Source of the DNA: Erythrobacteraceae bacterium
Lineage (GTDB): Bacteria; Pseudomonadota; Alphaproteobacteria; Sphingomonadales; Sphingomonadaceae
Reading direction: 5' to 3'
DNA: 64,000 nucleotides
Assembly: GCA_027486035.1 (NCBI GenBank)
Contig: JAIXPX010000033.1
Location: forward strand, 1-64,000
In this document: positions 47,484-56,903 of the stretch, one piece after another
How the letters are laid out: every line of letters starts with the position of its first letter
Position numbering within the stretch: the first letter of the stretch is position 1
Program-made: the position numbers and the translations under genes
The notes under the pieces: generated by a model
Databases searched by the model: none
What the model was told of the DNA's origin: nothing
The model's input: the letters and a program-made list of their open reading frames with translations, nothing else

Positions 47484-48107
47484 GTGCGAGTGGGGCTGAG
47501 CACGGAAAAATTGCGCGGTGATCTGGATGCCCTCGCCCTGCGCGAGCCGCGCATCGCAGCGGCGCTCGGGCGGGTCGGCTATCCCGAACCGCGCCTCAGA
47601 GAGCGCGGCTTCACGACAATGCTGCGCACCATCGTCGGCCAGCAGGTCTCGGTCGCGGCCGCCGCTTCGATGTGGCGCAAGCTCGAGGCGGAGCTGGGGC
47701 CGGACTTCACCCCGGGATGCCTCCTCCAGCGCGATTTCGACACCCTGCGCGCCTGCGGGCTTTCGCGGCAGAAGCAGGGCTATGCGCGCAGCCTGTGCGA
47801 GCTGGTCGCGGCGGGCGAACTCGATTTCGCGGCGCTCCCCGAGGACGACGAGGAAGCCATCGCGCTCCTCACCCGCATCAAAGGCATCGGCCGCTGGTCG
47901 GCGGAAATCTACCTCCTCTTCGCCGAGGGCCGCCCCGACATCTGGCCGGCGGGCGATCTTGCGGTGCAGGAGGGGGTGAAGCGGCTGCTCGGGCTGGAAG
48001 AGCGCCCGGCGGAGAAGGTCACCCGTCAGCTTGCCGAGGGCTGGTCGCCCCAGCGGGGGGCGATGGCGATCTTCACCTGGCATTTCTATGCCAACCCGGC
48101 GCTCTGA
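47484..48107 (+). CDS. DNA-3-methyladenine glycosylase II-like (HhH-GPD)
   Basis: FTTMLRTIVGQQVSVAAAASMW, LTRIKGIGRWSAEIYLLFAEGRPDIWPAGDLAVQEGVKRLLGL; GTG start at 47484. Confidence 0.88.
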   Translation: MRVGLSTEKLRGDLDALALREPRIAAALGRVGYPEPRLRERGFTTMLRTIVGQQVSVAAAASMWRKLEAELGPDFTPGCLLQRDFDTLRACGLSRQKQGYARSLCELVAAGELDFAALPEDDEEAIALLTRIKGIGRWSAEIYLLFAEGRPDIWPAGDLAVQEGVKRLLGLEERPAEKVTRQLAEGWSPQRGAMAIFTWHFYANPAL

Positions 48108-48212
48108 TTTCCCGTTGGCCGCCCGCCGCCGTGCGTTCCCCCCACTCTGCCTGCTGACAAGCGTGTCAGTTCGCTCTAGATGGGTTGCAAGCAGCAATTC
48201 GAAGGGATCACC

Positions 48213-49028
48213 ATGACGTCAAACAGCACCGGGCGCTCCATCTTCATCACCGGCGGCGGCTCCGGCATCGGGCGCGCGGCCGCGCTGCATTTCGCCGCGC
48301 GCGGCTGGTTCGTGGGGGTCGCCGACATCAACGAGGCCGGGATGGCCGAGACCCTGGGGCAGATCGCGGGGGACGCCAAGTGGTCGGGCAAGCTCGACGT
48401 GCGCGACCGCAAGGGCTGGGACGAGGCGCTCGCCGCCTTCGCCGCGGCCGCCGGGGGGTGGATCGATGCGCTGGTCAACAATGCCGGGATCGGCACGGGC
48501 GGCTCGCTTTCGGAGCTTGATCCCGAAGAGATCGACCGCTGCCTCGACATCAACCTCAAGGGCGTGCTCTACGGCGCGCAGGCGGTCTACCCCTACCTTC
48601 AGAAGACCGCCCCGGGCTCGGCGCTCGTCAACATCGCCAGCGCCGCCGGCATCGCGGGCTCGGCGGGCATGAGCGTCTATTGCGCCACCAAGTTCGGCGT
48701 GCGCGCCGTGACCGAGAGCCTCGATGCCGAATGGGCGCCCGACGGGATCACGGTCGCCTCGGTATGCCCGAGCTTCATCGACACCCCCCTCCTCAACGGC
48801 ACCGGCAACCGCAAGTCGAACGAGCCGATCCGCGAACGGGTCAAGGCGGCGGGGCTGGAGATCACCCCGGTCAGCCACGTCGCGCAGGCGGTGTGGGACG
48901 CGGTGCACGGCACGAAGCTCGACTATTTCGTGGGCGAGACCAGCAAGCGCATGGCCTTTGCCAAGCGCTGGATGCCGGGCCGGGTGCGCAAGCAGCTCAG
49001 GAACAGCCTTCGGCCGCTAGGGCAGTAG
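48213..49028 (+). CDS. Short-chain dehydrogenase/reductase
   Basis: [44 protein letters not shown]. Confidence 0.9.
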   Translation: MTSNSTGRSIFITGGGSGIGRAAALHFAARGWFVGVADINEAGMAETLGQIAGDAKWSGKLDVRDRKGWDEALAAFAAAAGGWIDALVNNAGIGTGGSLSELDPEEIDRCLDINLKGVLYGAQAVYPYLQKTAPGSALVNIASAAGIAGSAGMSVYCATKFGVRAVTESLDAEWAPDGITVASVCPSFIDTPLLNGTGNRKSNEPIRERVKAAGLEITPVSHVAQAVWDAVHGTKLDYFVGETSKRMAFAKRWMPGRVRKQLRNSLRPLGQ

Positions 49029-49310
49029 CGCCTCCACTGCCGCCGCCATCTTCGCATCGCGCGCCGACAGCCCGCCCGCGTCATGGGTGGTCAGCGTGAT
49101 CTCCACCCGGTTGTAGACGTTGAACCATTCCGGGTGGTGGTCCTGCGCCTCGGCGAGCAGGGCGACGCGGTTCATGAAGCCCCAGGCTTCCGAGAAATCC
49201 TTGAAGCGGAAGGTCCGCGCGATCGCCTTGCCCTCGCGCGCCAGCGACCATTCGGCGTGCGCCGCCAGCAGCGCGGCGATTTCGTCAGCGGTGAGTTCGG
49301 GAACGGACAT
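49017..49310 (-). CDS. phhB: Pterin-4a-carbinolamine dehydratase
   Basis: [50 protein letters not shown]. Confidence 0.93.
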   Translation of the reverse strand: MSVPELTADEIAALLAAHAEWSLAREGKAIARTFRFKDFSEAWGFMNRVALLAEAQDHHPEWFNVYNRVEITLTTHDAGGLSARDAKMAAAVEALLP

Positions 49311-49373
49311 GAAGGCACTCCGCAAAAGAGGATCGCTTGTTTGCGCCCCGGCTTTTCCCTAGGCAGGCGGCCA

Positions 49374-49979
49374 ATGCAAGCCGCAAACCCCTCGCTGATT
49401 GCCGAGAACCTCGCCTGCCGGCGCGGCGAGCGGCTCTTGTTCCGGCGGCTGTCCTTCGCGCTCGCGCCGGGCGCGGCGTGCCATGTGACGGGCGCCAACG
49501 GCGCGGGCAAGACCACCCTGATCCGGGCGCTCGCGGGCCTCACGAAGCCCTATGCCGGCGAGGTCCGCCGCGAGGGCGCCCTCGCCCTGCTCGACGAGCG
49601 GTCGGGGCTCGATCCGGATCTGCCGCTGGCAAGGTCGCTTGCCTTCTGGTTCGGGCTCGACAGCGTGGCCGACCCCGCCGCGATCATGGCCCGCCTCCGG
49701 CTCGAAACCCTGGCCGAGGTGCCGGTCGGCTACCTTTCGACCGGGCAGCGGAAGCGCGCCGCGCTGGCCCGCGTAATCGGCCAGAACGCCGCCGTCTGGT
49801 TGCTCGACGAGCCGCTCTCGGGCCTCGACACCGCCTCGCAGGACCTCGTCAGCACACTCGTGTGCGAGCATTGCGAAAGCGGCGGGATCGCGCTCATCGC
49901 CTCGCACCAGCCGCTCGACGTGCCGGGCATGACGAGCTTCGCGATCGAGGATTTCGCGCCTGCCGAGGCCGAGGCCTGA
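49374..49979 (+). CDS. ccmA: Heme exporter ATP-binding protein CcmA
   Basis: VTGANGAGKTTLIRALAGL, YLSTGQRKRAALARVIGQNAAVWLLDEPLSGLD. Confidence 0.9.
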   Translation: MQAANPSLIAENLACRRGERLLFRRLSFALAPGAACHVTGANGAGKTTLIRALAGLTKPYAGEVRREGALALLDERSGLDPDLPLARSLAFWFGLDSVADPAAIMARLRLETLAEVPVGYLSTGQRKRAALARVIGQNAAVWLLDEPLSGLDTASQDLVSTLVCEHCESGGIALIASHQPLDVPGMTSFAIEDFAPAEAEA

Positions 49980-50629
49980 TGCTCGCGCAGCTCCTGCGCC
50001 GCGATCTCGCGCAGTTCTTCCCCTTCACGGGGAGCGGCGCCGCGCTGCCGGTGGTGTTCTTTGTCGCGGTCGCCATGCTGTTTCCCTTCGCGGTCGGGCC
50101 GGATGCCAACCTGATGCTCAAGACCGGCGGCGGCGTGGTGTGGATCGCGGCGCTGCTGGCGGCGATCCTGCCGCTGGAGAAGCTGGTCGCCGGCGACATC
50201 GCGCTGGGCTTTTTCGACCAGCTCCGCCTGCGCGGGTTTGCCGAGGAAGCGATGATGGCGGTGCGCCTGCTCGCCCACTGGCTGAGCTTCGGCCCGCCGC
50301 TGCTGCTGGCGACCTTTCCGGCGGCCGCGCTGCTCAAGATCGAGGGCGAGACCTTCGATATCCTGCTGCTCGGCCTGCTGGCCGGCACACCGGGTCTGGC
50401 GGCGATTGGGTTGATGATCGCGGCGCTGACCGCTTCGCTGAGGGCAGGCGCGGCGCTATCGGGCCTGCTGCTGATCCCGCTCGCGCTGCCGATCCTGATC
50501 TTCGGCGCGGGTGCGCTGGCGCGTCAGGACGTCGCCAGCATCGGCTTCGTCGGCGCAATCAGCCTCGCGCTGGTGGCGATAGCGCCCTTCGCCGCAGGGG
50601 CGGCGATAAGGGCTGCGCGGGAGGGTTGA
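49979..50629 (+). CDS. ccmB: Heme exporter permease CcmB
   Basis: MLAQLLRRDLAQFF..., LPLEKLVAGDIALGFFDQLRLRG; directly follows ccmA. Confidence 0.9.
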   Translation: MLAQLLRRDLAQFFPFTGSGAALPVVFFVAVAMLFPFAVGPDANLMLKTGGGVVWIAALLAAILPLEKLVAGDIALGFFDQLRLRGFAEEAMMAVRLLAHWLSFGPPLLLATFPAAALLKIEGETFDILLLGLLAGTPGLAAIGLMIAALTASLRAGAALSGLLLIPLALPILIFGAGALARQDVASIGFVGAISLALVAIAPFAAGAAIRAAREG

Positions 50630-50653
50630 TCGGCCCGCAAGGAAGAAGGAAGC

Positions 50654-50680
50654 GGGGCCCCGGGTCAAGCCCGGGGAGAC
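50654..50680. repeat. Short GC-rich palindrome (CCCCGGGtcaagCCCGGGG) between convergent ccmB and map
   Basis: Perfect 7-bp stem with 5-nt loop; possible second short palindromic repeat family or bidirectional terminator. Confidence 0.5.
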
Positions 50681-50697
50681 GCTAGGGTTTGAAAAAT

Positions 50698-51537
50698 CTA
50701 GAAATAAGGCGGGCAATCCCGCCCGGTCGGGCTCTTGGTGAAGATCTCGTTGCCCGTTTCCGTGATCGCGATCGAGTGTTCGAACTGCGCTGAAAGCGAT
50801 TTGTCACGCGTCACCGCGGTCCAGCCGTCGCCCAGCACCTTGGCCCAGGGCTTGCCGAGGTTGATCATCGGCTCGATGGTGAAGAACATCCCCGGCTTCA
50901 GCTCCGGTCCGGTGCCCGCGCGCGCGGCATGGACCACTTCGGGCGCGTCGTGGAACAGGCGGCCGAGGCCATGACCGCAGAACTCGCGCACCACGCCGTA
51001 GCGGAACTGGCTGGCATGGGCTTCGATCGCCGCGCCGATATCGCCGAGCCGCGCGCCGGGCTGCGCGGCGGCGATGCCGAGCATCAGGCATTCATAGGTC
51101 ACCTCGACGAGCTTGCGCGCCTTCAGCGAAGGCTCGCCCGCGTAGAACATCCGGCTCGTGTCGCCGTGCCAGCCGTCGACCAGCGGGGTCACGTCGATGT
51201 TGAGGATGTCGCCATCCTTCAGCACCTTGTCGCCCGGAATGCCGTGGCAGATCACGTGGTTGATCGAGATGCACGAGGAGTGCGCATAGCCGCGGTAGCC
51301 TAGCGTCGCGGGGATCGCACCGGCATCGAGCATCATGCCGCGGATCGCATCGTCGATGCTCCCCGTGGTGACGCCGGGCTTCACCAGCTCCACGCAGGCA
51401 TCGAGGATCTCGGCGGCGAGGCGGCCGGCCTTGCGCATCCCTTCGAAGCCAGCGGCGGTGTGCAGTTTGATGGAGCCGTCGCGGTAGACGGTCTCATCGC
51501 CGTCGACGAGTTGGTAATCGTGCATGGGGTGTCCCAT
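50698..51537 (-). CDS. map: Type I methionine aminopeptidase
   Basis: GMRKAGRLAAEILDACVELVKPGVTTGSID, NIDVTPLVDGWHGDTSRMF, GHGLGRLFHDAPEV. Confidence 0.96.
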   Translation of the reverse strand: MGHPMHDYQLVDGDETVYRDGSIKLHTAAGFEGMRKAGRLAAEILDACVELVKPGVTTGSIDDAIRGMMLDAGAIPATLGYRGYAHSSCISINHVICHGIPGDKVLKDGDILNIDVTPLVDGWHGDTSRMFYAGEPSLKARKLVEVTYECLMLGIAAAQPGARLGDIGAAIEAHASQFRYGVVREFCGHGLGRLFHDAPEVVHAARAGTGPELKPGMFFTIEPMINLGKPWAKVLGDGWTAVTRDKSLSAQFEHSIAITETGNEIFTKSPTGRDCPPYF

Positions 51538-51691
51538 AGCGAGTGATGCGGCGGATTGCTACTTGAACGGCGCTGGCGGCGGCGCGCCATGCGCGTTTCG
51601 CGGGGTGCCAGCCGGGATGCAGGCCGGCGGTCGCGCGTCGTAGACTCGTTTAGCCCCCCTCCAGACCCCTTCCAGACCCCCCGCGCGCAAG

Positions 51692-51707
51692 GGTTTCACG
51701 TGAAACA
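51692..51707. promoter_or_regulatory. parS-like ParB binding site
   Basis: GGTTTCACGTGAAACA, 15/16 to TGTTTCACGTGAAACA; intergenic between divergent map and leucyl aminopeptidase. Confidence 0.6.
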
Positions 51708-51776
51708 TTGCCATCGGCGGGGATCACGCGCCAAATCGGCTGGTGACATCGGGCGAGCGGCGATTATGGAACAGGC

Positions 51777-53162
51777 ATGAGCGAGCCCAGAGCATTGATC
51801 CGCCCCGACCGCGGCGAGGACGCGGTTGCCATCCACCTCGTGAGCAAGGACAGTTTCGAAGCCTTCGCCAAGGGACTCACCGCCGCCCAACGCGCCAGCC
51901 TTGCCGGGCAGAGATTCGAGGGCGCTGGATACCAGATCGCGATCGTTCCCGAGGGGGATTCCTGGTTTGTTGTCAGTGGGGTAGTGCACCCCGACAAGCT
52001 CTCGGCCTGGTGCCTGGCCAAGCTCGCAGAGGAGCTGCCCGAGGGGGTTTACCGCCTCGCCAATGCCGAAGCCGGGCCAGCGATGTTCGGGTGGGTGACG
52101 GGCCAGCACCGCTTCACCCGCTACAAGAGCGAGGACAAGGGCACCGGGCCGCGCGTCCTGCTGACCGGTCAGGCCGGCCAGATCGATGCGCAAGTCGCTG
52201 AAGCGGAAGCGGAATGTCTGGTCCGCGACCTCGTCAACACGCCGCCCGAGGACATGGGTCCGGCGGCGCTCGAAGCCCGGTGCGAGCGCCTCGCCAAGGC
52301 GCACAAGGCCGAGCTGACGGTGGTGCGCGGCGAGGCGCTGGAGCGGGACTATCCGATGATCCACGCCGTCGGCCGGGCCGCCACCCGCGCCCACGCGCCG
52401 CGTCTGTTGCATCTCGCCTGGGGCGATCCAACCCACCCTGTGCTGGCGGTGGTCGGCAAGGGGGTGTGCTTCGATTCCGGGGGCCTGAACATCAAGCCGG
52501 GATCGGGCATGCGGCTGATGAAGAAGGACATGGGGGGGGCGGCCCATGCGCTCGCGCTGGCCGATCTGGTAATGGGTGCGCGGCTCAAGGTGCGACTCCA
52601 CCTCCTGATCCCCGCGGTGGAGAACGCCATTTCCGGTGGGGCCTTCCGGCCGGGGGACATCCTCAAGAGCCGCAAGGGCCTCACCGTCGAGATCGACAAT
52701 ACCGATGCCGAAGGGCGCCTGATCCTTGGCGATGCGCTCACCCGGGCTTCCGAGGAAACCCCTGATCTGATTGTCGATTTTGCGACCCTGACGGGCGCGG
52801 CACGGGTTGCGCTCGGCCCTGACCTGCCAGCCCTGATGGCCCGAAGCGACGATACGGCGGAGGCCTTTCTGGCTGCGGGGAAGGCCCATGACGATCCGGT
52901 CTGGCGCTTGCCACTGCCGGAGGCCTACCGCGAATATCTCGCCTCGGATGTGGCCGACATGGCGAATTCCGCTGCCAACCCCTACGCCGGGGCGAGCGTG
53001 GCCGGCCTGTTCCTCGACCGCTTCGTGGGAGAGGGGATCGACTGGGTGCATTTTGACACCTTCGCCTGGAATCCGTCGCCCAAGCCCGGCCGTGCGCGCG
53101 GTGGGCGCGGGATCGGCCTCAGGGCGGCATGGCATGCGATCCGCTCCCGTTACGGCAGCTAA
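51777..53162 (+). CDS. Leucyl aminopeptidase family (M17) protein
   Basis: VVGKGVCFDSGGLNIKPGSGMRLMKKDMGGAAHAL, IDNTDAEGRLILGDALTRA. Confidence 0.93.
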   Translation: MSEPRALIRPDRGEDAVAIHLVSKDSFEAFAKGLTAAQRASLAGQRFEGAGYQIAIVPEGDSWFVVSGVVHPDKLSAWCLAKLAEELPEGVYRLANAEAGPAMFGWVTGQHRFTRYKSEDKGTGPRVLLTGQAGQIDAQVAEAEAECLVRDLVNTPPEDMGPAALEARCERLAKAHKAELTVVRGEALERDYPMIHAVGRAATRAHAPRLLHLAWGDPTHPVLAVVGKGVCFDSGGLNIKPGSGMRLMKKDMGGAAHALALADLVMGARLKVRLHLLIPAVENAISGGAFRPGDILKSRKGLTVEIDNTDAEGRLILGDALTRASEETPDLIVDFATLTGAARVALGPDLPALMARSDDTAEAFLAAGKAHDDPVWRLPLPEAYREYLASDVADMANSAANPYAGASVAGLFLDRFVGEGIDWVHFDTFAWNPSPKPGRARGGRGIGLRAAWHAIRSRYGS

Positions 53163-53256
53163 GCTTGCCCCGCGCTGCGCTTGCCGCTAACGGCCCTGCC
53201 ACGCCGCGCCGGCGGGGGAGCATGCGGCAACAGCAGGGAAGGCAGACGGAACGCAG

Positions 53257-53616
53257 ATGAGCGCAGTGCGCGACGGAACGGATTACGCAGTGCCGACAGG
53301 CGTGCTGGGCCTCAAGGGTCCGGTCGAGAAGCCTGCGCCCGGCACCCTGCCGCTGCGCGGCGATCTGGCACATATCGCGCTCGCCGGGAGCCATCTCGCG
53401 GCGCACTACGTGATCCCCCATGCCCGCGCCCTCGGGGCAGCAGGTGCTGGCCTGCGCCTCGCCCCGCGCGACGATGCCGAGATTTTCACCACCCTGCCCG
53501 CCGCCAGCCGGTTCGAATTGCTCGACGTGGCGGGGGAATGGGTCTGGGGCTGTCCCGGCCCCCAAGGCCCCTCGGGCTGGTGCCGCGCGAGCGACCTCGC
53601 CCCCGAAGAAGCCTGA
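53257..53616 (+). CDS. SH3-like domain protein, resembles N-terminal part of an NlpC/P60 hydrolase without the catalytic domain
   Basis: LPLRGDLAHIALAGSHLAAHYVIPHARALGAAGAGLRLAPRDDAEIFTTLPAASRFELLDVAGEWVWG...; ORF ends before a NlpC/P60 Cys motif. Confidence 0.5.
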   Translation: MSAVRDGTDYAVPTGVLGLKGPVEKPAPGTLPLRGDLAHIALAGSHLAAHYVIPHARALGAAGAGLRLAPRDDAEIFTTLPAASRFELLDVAGEWVWGCPGPQGPSGWCRASDLAPEEA

Positions 53617-53622
53617 GGCAAA

Positions 53623-54552
53623 GTGGCGACCCGCCTGTTCATTGACGGCGCGGCCGGCACCACCGGACTCGAGATCCGCGAGCGCCTGTCGGGCCGCAGC
53701 GAGTTCGAGTTGCTGGTGCTCGACGATGCCCAGCGCAAGGACGAGGCTGCCCGCCGCGAGGCTCTGCATGCGGCCGACATCGCGATCCTTTGCCTTCCCG
53801 ATGATGCCGCCCGAGAGGCAGTGAAGCTTGCACAGGGATCGGGCACACGCCTCATCGACGCCTCTTCCGCGCACCGCGTCGCGGCGGGCTGGGCCTATGG
53901 TTTTCCCGAGCTGATCGGGCGCGAAACCATCGCCTCTGCCCAATTCTTGAGCAACCCCGGCTGCTATCCCACGGGCTTCCTCGCCCTGGTCGCACCCCTG
54001 GTCCGTGCTGCATTGCTGCCGGCGTCCTTTCCCTTCACGGTCAACGCGGTGAGCGGCTATTCGGGGGGCGGCAACGCTCTCATCGACCGCTTCCAGGCTG
54101 ATGCCGATATCGCGTTCCGGGCCTACGGGCTCCAGCTTGGCCACAAGCACCTGCCCGAGATGCGGGAATATGCCGGGCTCGCCCATGCACCGGTCTTCTC
54201 GCCGAGCGTGGTTCCCGCGCATCGCGGCATGATCGTCGATGTGCCGCTGCCGCTCGCTGCCCTCCCCGCGCGACCGAGCGCCGAAGCTCTGCACGCGGCG
54301 CTGGCCGCGTTTTACCAAGACAGCCCCGTCGTGACCCTGGCACCGCTTGGACCTCCGGCGGCAGAGTTGTTGCTGCACAGGTCGGCGGCCGGGTGGGACG
54401 GAATGGCGCTTCACGTCTTCGCCGATGCCGGGAGCACCCAGGCCCGGCTGGTCGCGGTGCTCGACAATCTCGGCAAGGGTGCCTCGGGTGCGGCAATCCA
54501 GAACCTCAACATCATGTGCGGCCTGCCCGAGACCAGCGGGCTGCATCTGTAG
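53623..54552 (+). CDS. argC: N-acetyl-gamma-glutamyl-phosphate reductase
   Basis: LFIDGAAGTTGLEIRERL, DASSAHRVAAGWAYGFPEL, SNPGCYPTGFLALVAPL. Confidence 0.93.
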   Translation: MATRLFIDGAAGTTGLEIRERLSGRSEFELLVLDDAQRKDEAARREALHAADIAILCLPDDAAREAVKLAQGSGTRLIDASSAHRVAAGWAYGFPELIGRETIASAQFLSNPGCYPTGFLALVAPLVRAALLPASFPFTVNAVSGYSGGGNALIDRFQADADIAFRAYGLQLGHKHLPEMREYAGLAHAPVFSPSVVPAHRGMIVDVPLPLAALPARPSAEALHAALAAFYQDSPVVTLAPLGPPAAELLLHRSAAGWDGMALHVFADAGSTQARLVAVLDNLGKGASGAAIQNLNIMCGLPETSGLHL

Positions 54553-54578
54553 AAAGCGCCAGACTGCCTAAAATATAG

Positions 54579-55121
<543 letters not shown>

Positions 55122-55198
55122 ACTCCCACCCTTTCCTGCCTGCCGCAGCGGCGGGCCGGCCAGCAACACACAGCCAATTTACCGGAGGCACACTACCA

Positions 55199-56608
55199 AT
55201 GTCGAAAGCGAAAGACGTCCTGAAGAAGATCAAGGACGAGGAAATCGAGTGGGTTGATCTGCGCTTCACCGACCCCAAGGGCAAGTGGCAGCATCTCACC
55301 ATGGTGGCGAGCGTCATGGGCGAGGACGAGCTCGAGGACGGCCTGATGTTCGACGGCTCGTCGATCGCGGGCTGGAAGGTCATCAACGAGAGCGACATGA
55401 TCCTCAAGCCCGACCTCACCGAAACCTGGGTCGATCCGTTCAGCGCCACCCCGATGCTGATCATCAACTGCGACATCGTCGAGCCTTCGACCGGCGACTG
55501 GTATGCCCGCGACCCGCGCACCACTGCCAAGCGCGCCGAGGCCTATCTCAAGTCGACCGGCATCGGTGACACCGTCTATGTCGGCCCCGAAGCCGAATTC
55601 TTCATGTTCGACGATGTGCGCTTCGAGGACGGCTATGCCGGATCGGGCTTCGCGATCGACGACATCGAATTGCCGGGCAACACCAGCAAGGAATACGAGA
55701 ACGGCAACATGGGCCACCGCCCGCGTGCCAAGGGCGGCTACTTCCCGGTTGCGCCGGTCGACTCCGCTGTCGACATTCGCGCCGAGATGGTCTCGACCAT
55801 GCTGGAAATGGGCCTTCCCTGCGACAAGCACCACCACGAAGTCGCCGCCGCCCAGCACGAACTGGGCCTGACCTTCGGGACGCTGGTGCAGACCGCGGAC
55901 CGGATGCAGATCTACAAGTATGTCGTGCACCAGGTCGCCCATGCCTATGGCAAGACCGCGACCTTCATGCCGAAGCCGATCAAGGCCGACAACGGCTCGG
56001 GGATGCACACCCACATCTCGATCTGGAAGGAAGGCAAGCCGATGTTTGCCGGCAACGAATATGCCGGTCTCTCGGAAACCTGCCTCTACTTCATCGGCGG
56101 CGTCATCAAGCACGCCAAGGCGCTCAATGCCTTCACCAACCCGACCACCAACAGCTACAAGCGCCTGGTGCCGGGCTTCGAAGCGCCGGTGCTGCTGGCC
56201 TATTCGGCCCGCAACCGCTCGGCCTCGTGCCGCATTCCTTACGGTGCGGGCGACAAGGCGAAGCGCGTCGAGTTCCGCTTCCCCGATGCGATGGCCAACC
56301 CCTACCTGTGCTACTCGGCACTGCTGATGGCTGGCCTCGACGGGATCGAGAACAAGATCCACCCGGGCGAGGCGATGGACAAGAACCTCTACGATCTGCC
56401 GCCGGCCGAACTCGCCGAAGTGCCGACCGTGTGCGGTTCGCTCCGCGAGGCGCTCGACAGCCTGGCCGCCGACCACGAGTTCCTGCTCAAGGGCGACGTC
56501 TTCACCAAGGACCAGATCGAAGCCTATGCCGAGCTCAAGTGGGAAGAGGTGATCCGCACCGAGACCACGCCGTGCCCGGTCGAATTCGACATGTACTACT
56601 CGATGTAA
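55199..56608 (+). CDS. glnA: Type I glutamine synthetase
   Basis: [83 protein letters not shown] adenylylation-site context. Confidence 0.98.
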   Translation: MSKAKDVLKKIKDEEIEWVDLRFTDPKGKWQHLTMVASVMGEDELEDGLMFDGSSIAGWKVINESDMILKPDLTETWVDPFSATPMLIINCDIVEPSTGDWYARDPRTTAKRAEAYLKSTGIGDTVYVGPEAEFFMFDDVRFEDGYAGSGFAIDDIELPGNTSKEYENGNMGHRPRAKGGYFPVAPVDSAVDIRAEMVSTMLEMGLPCDKHHHEVAAAQHELGLTFGTLVQTADRMQIYKYVVHQVAHAYGKTATFMPKPIKADNGSGMHTHISIWKEGKPMFAGNEYAGLSETCLYFIGGVIKHAKALNAFTNPTTNSYKRLVPGFEAPVLLAYSARNRSASCRIPYGAGDKAKRVEFRFPDAMANPYLCYSALLMAGLDGIENKIHPGEAMDKNLYDLPPAELAEVPTVCGSLREALDSLAADHEFLLKGDVFTKDQIEAYAELKWEEVIRTETTPCPVEFDMYYSM

Positions 56609-56646
56609 CCACCATTCGGGTCCTCACCGCAAGGTGTCTGGTTGAG

Positions 56647-56677
56647 GGGCGGGAGAAAGCGATTCTCCCGCCCTTTT
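56647..56677 (+). terminator. Rho-independent terminator of glnBA
   Basis: GGGCGGGAGAAagcgaTTCTCCCGCCCTTTT, perfect 11-bp stem plus T-run. Confidence 0.92.
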
Positions 56678-56903
56678 GCTTGCGCAACCATCTCACAGGG
56701 GGCTCAAAGCGGCGCTCCTCGGCGGATTTGCGAAGCCGGAAGTAAGGACGAAGATAACTTCAGTCATTTGCATATGATGCAGGAATGCAACGTTTGCGCG
56801 AAAAATTCAGCGGCTCTTGCTCCACCCACAGCGACGGGTAGTTTGCCGCGCCTAACGCGGGATGTGATAGCGCATCCTCGGTCGCACAGAGGGGCTTATT
56901 TCG

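Noticed and set aside
49374-50629. ccmAB without adjacent ccmC as a broken cytochrome c maturation system
   Set aside because: ccm genes are commonly split into separate loci; absence from this window is not evidence of loss.
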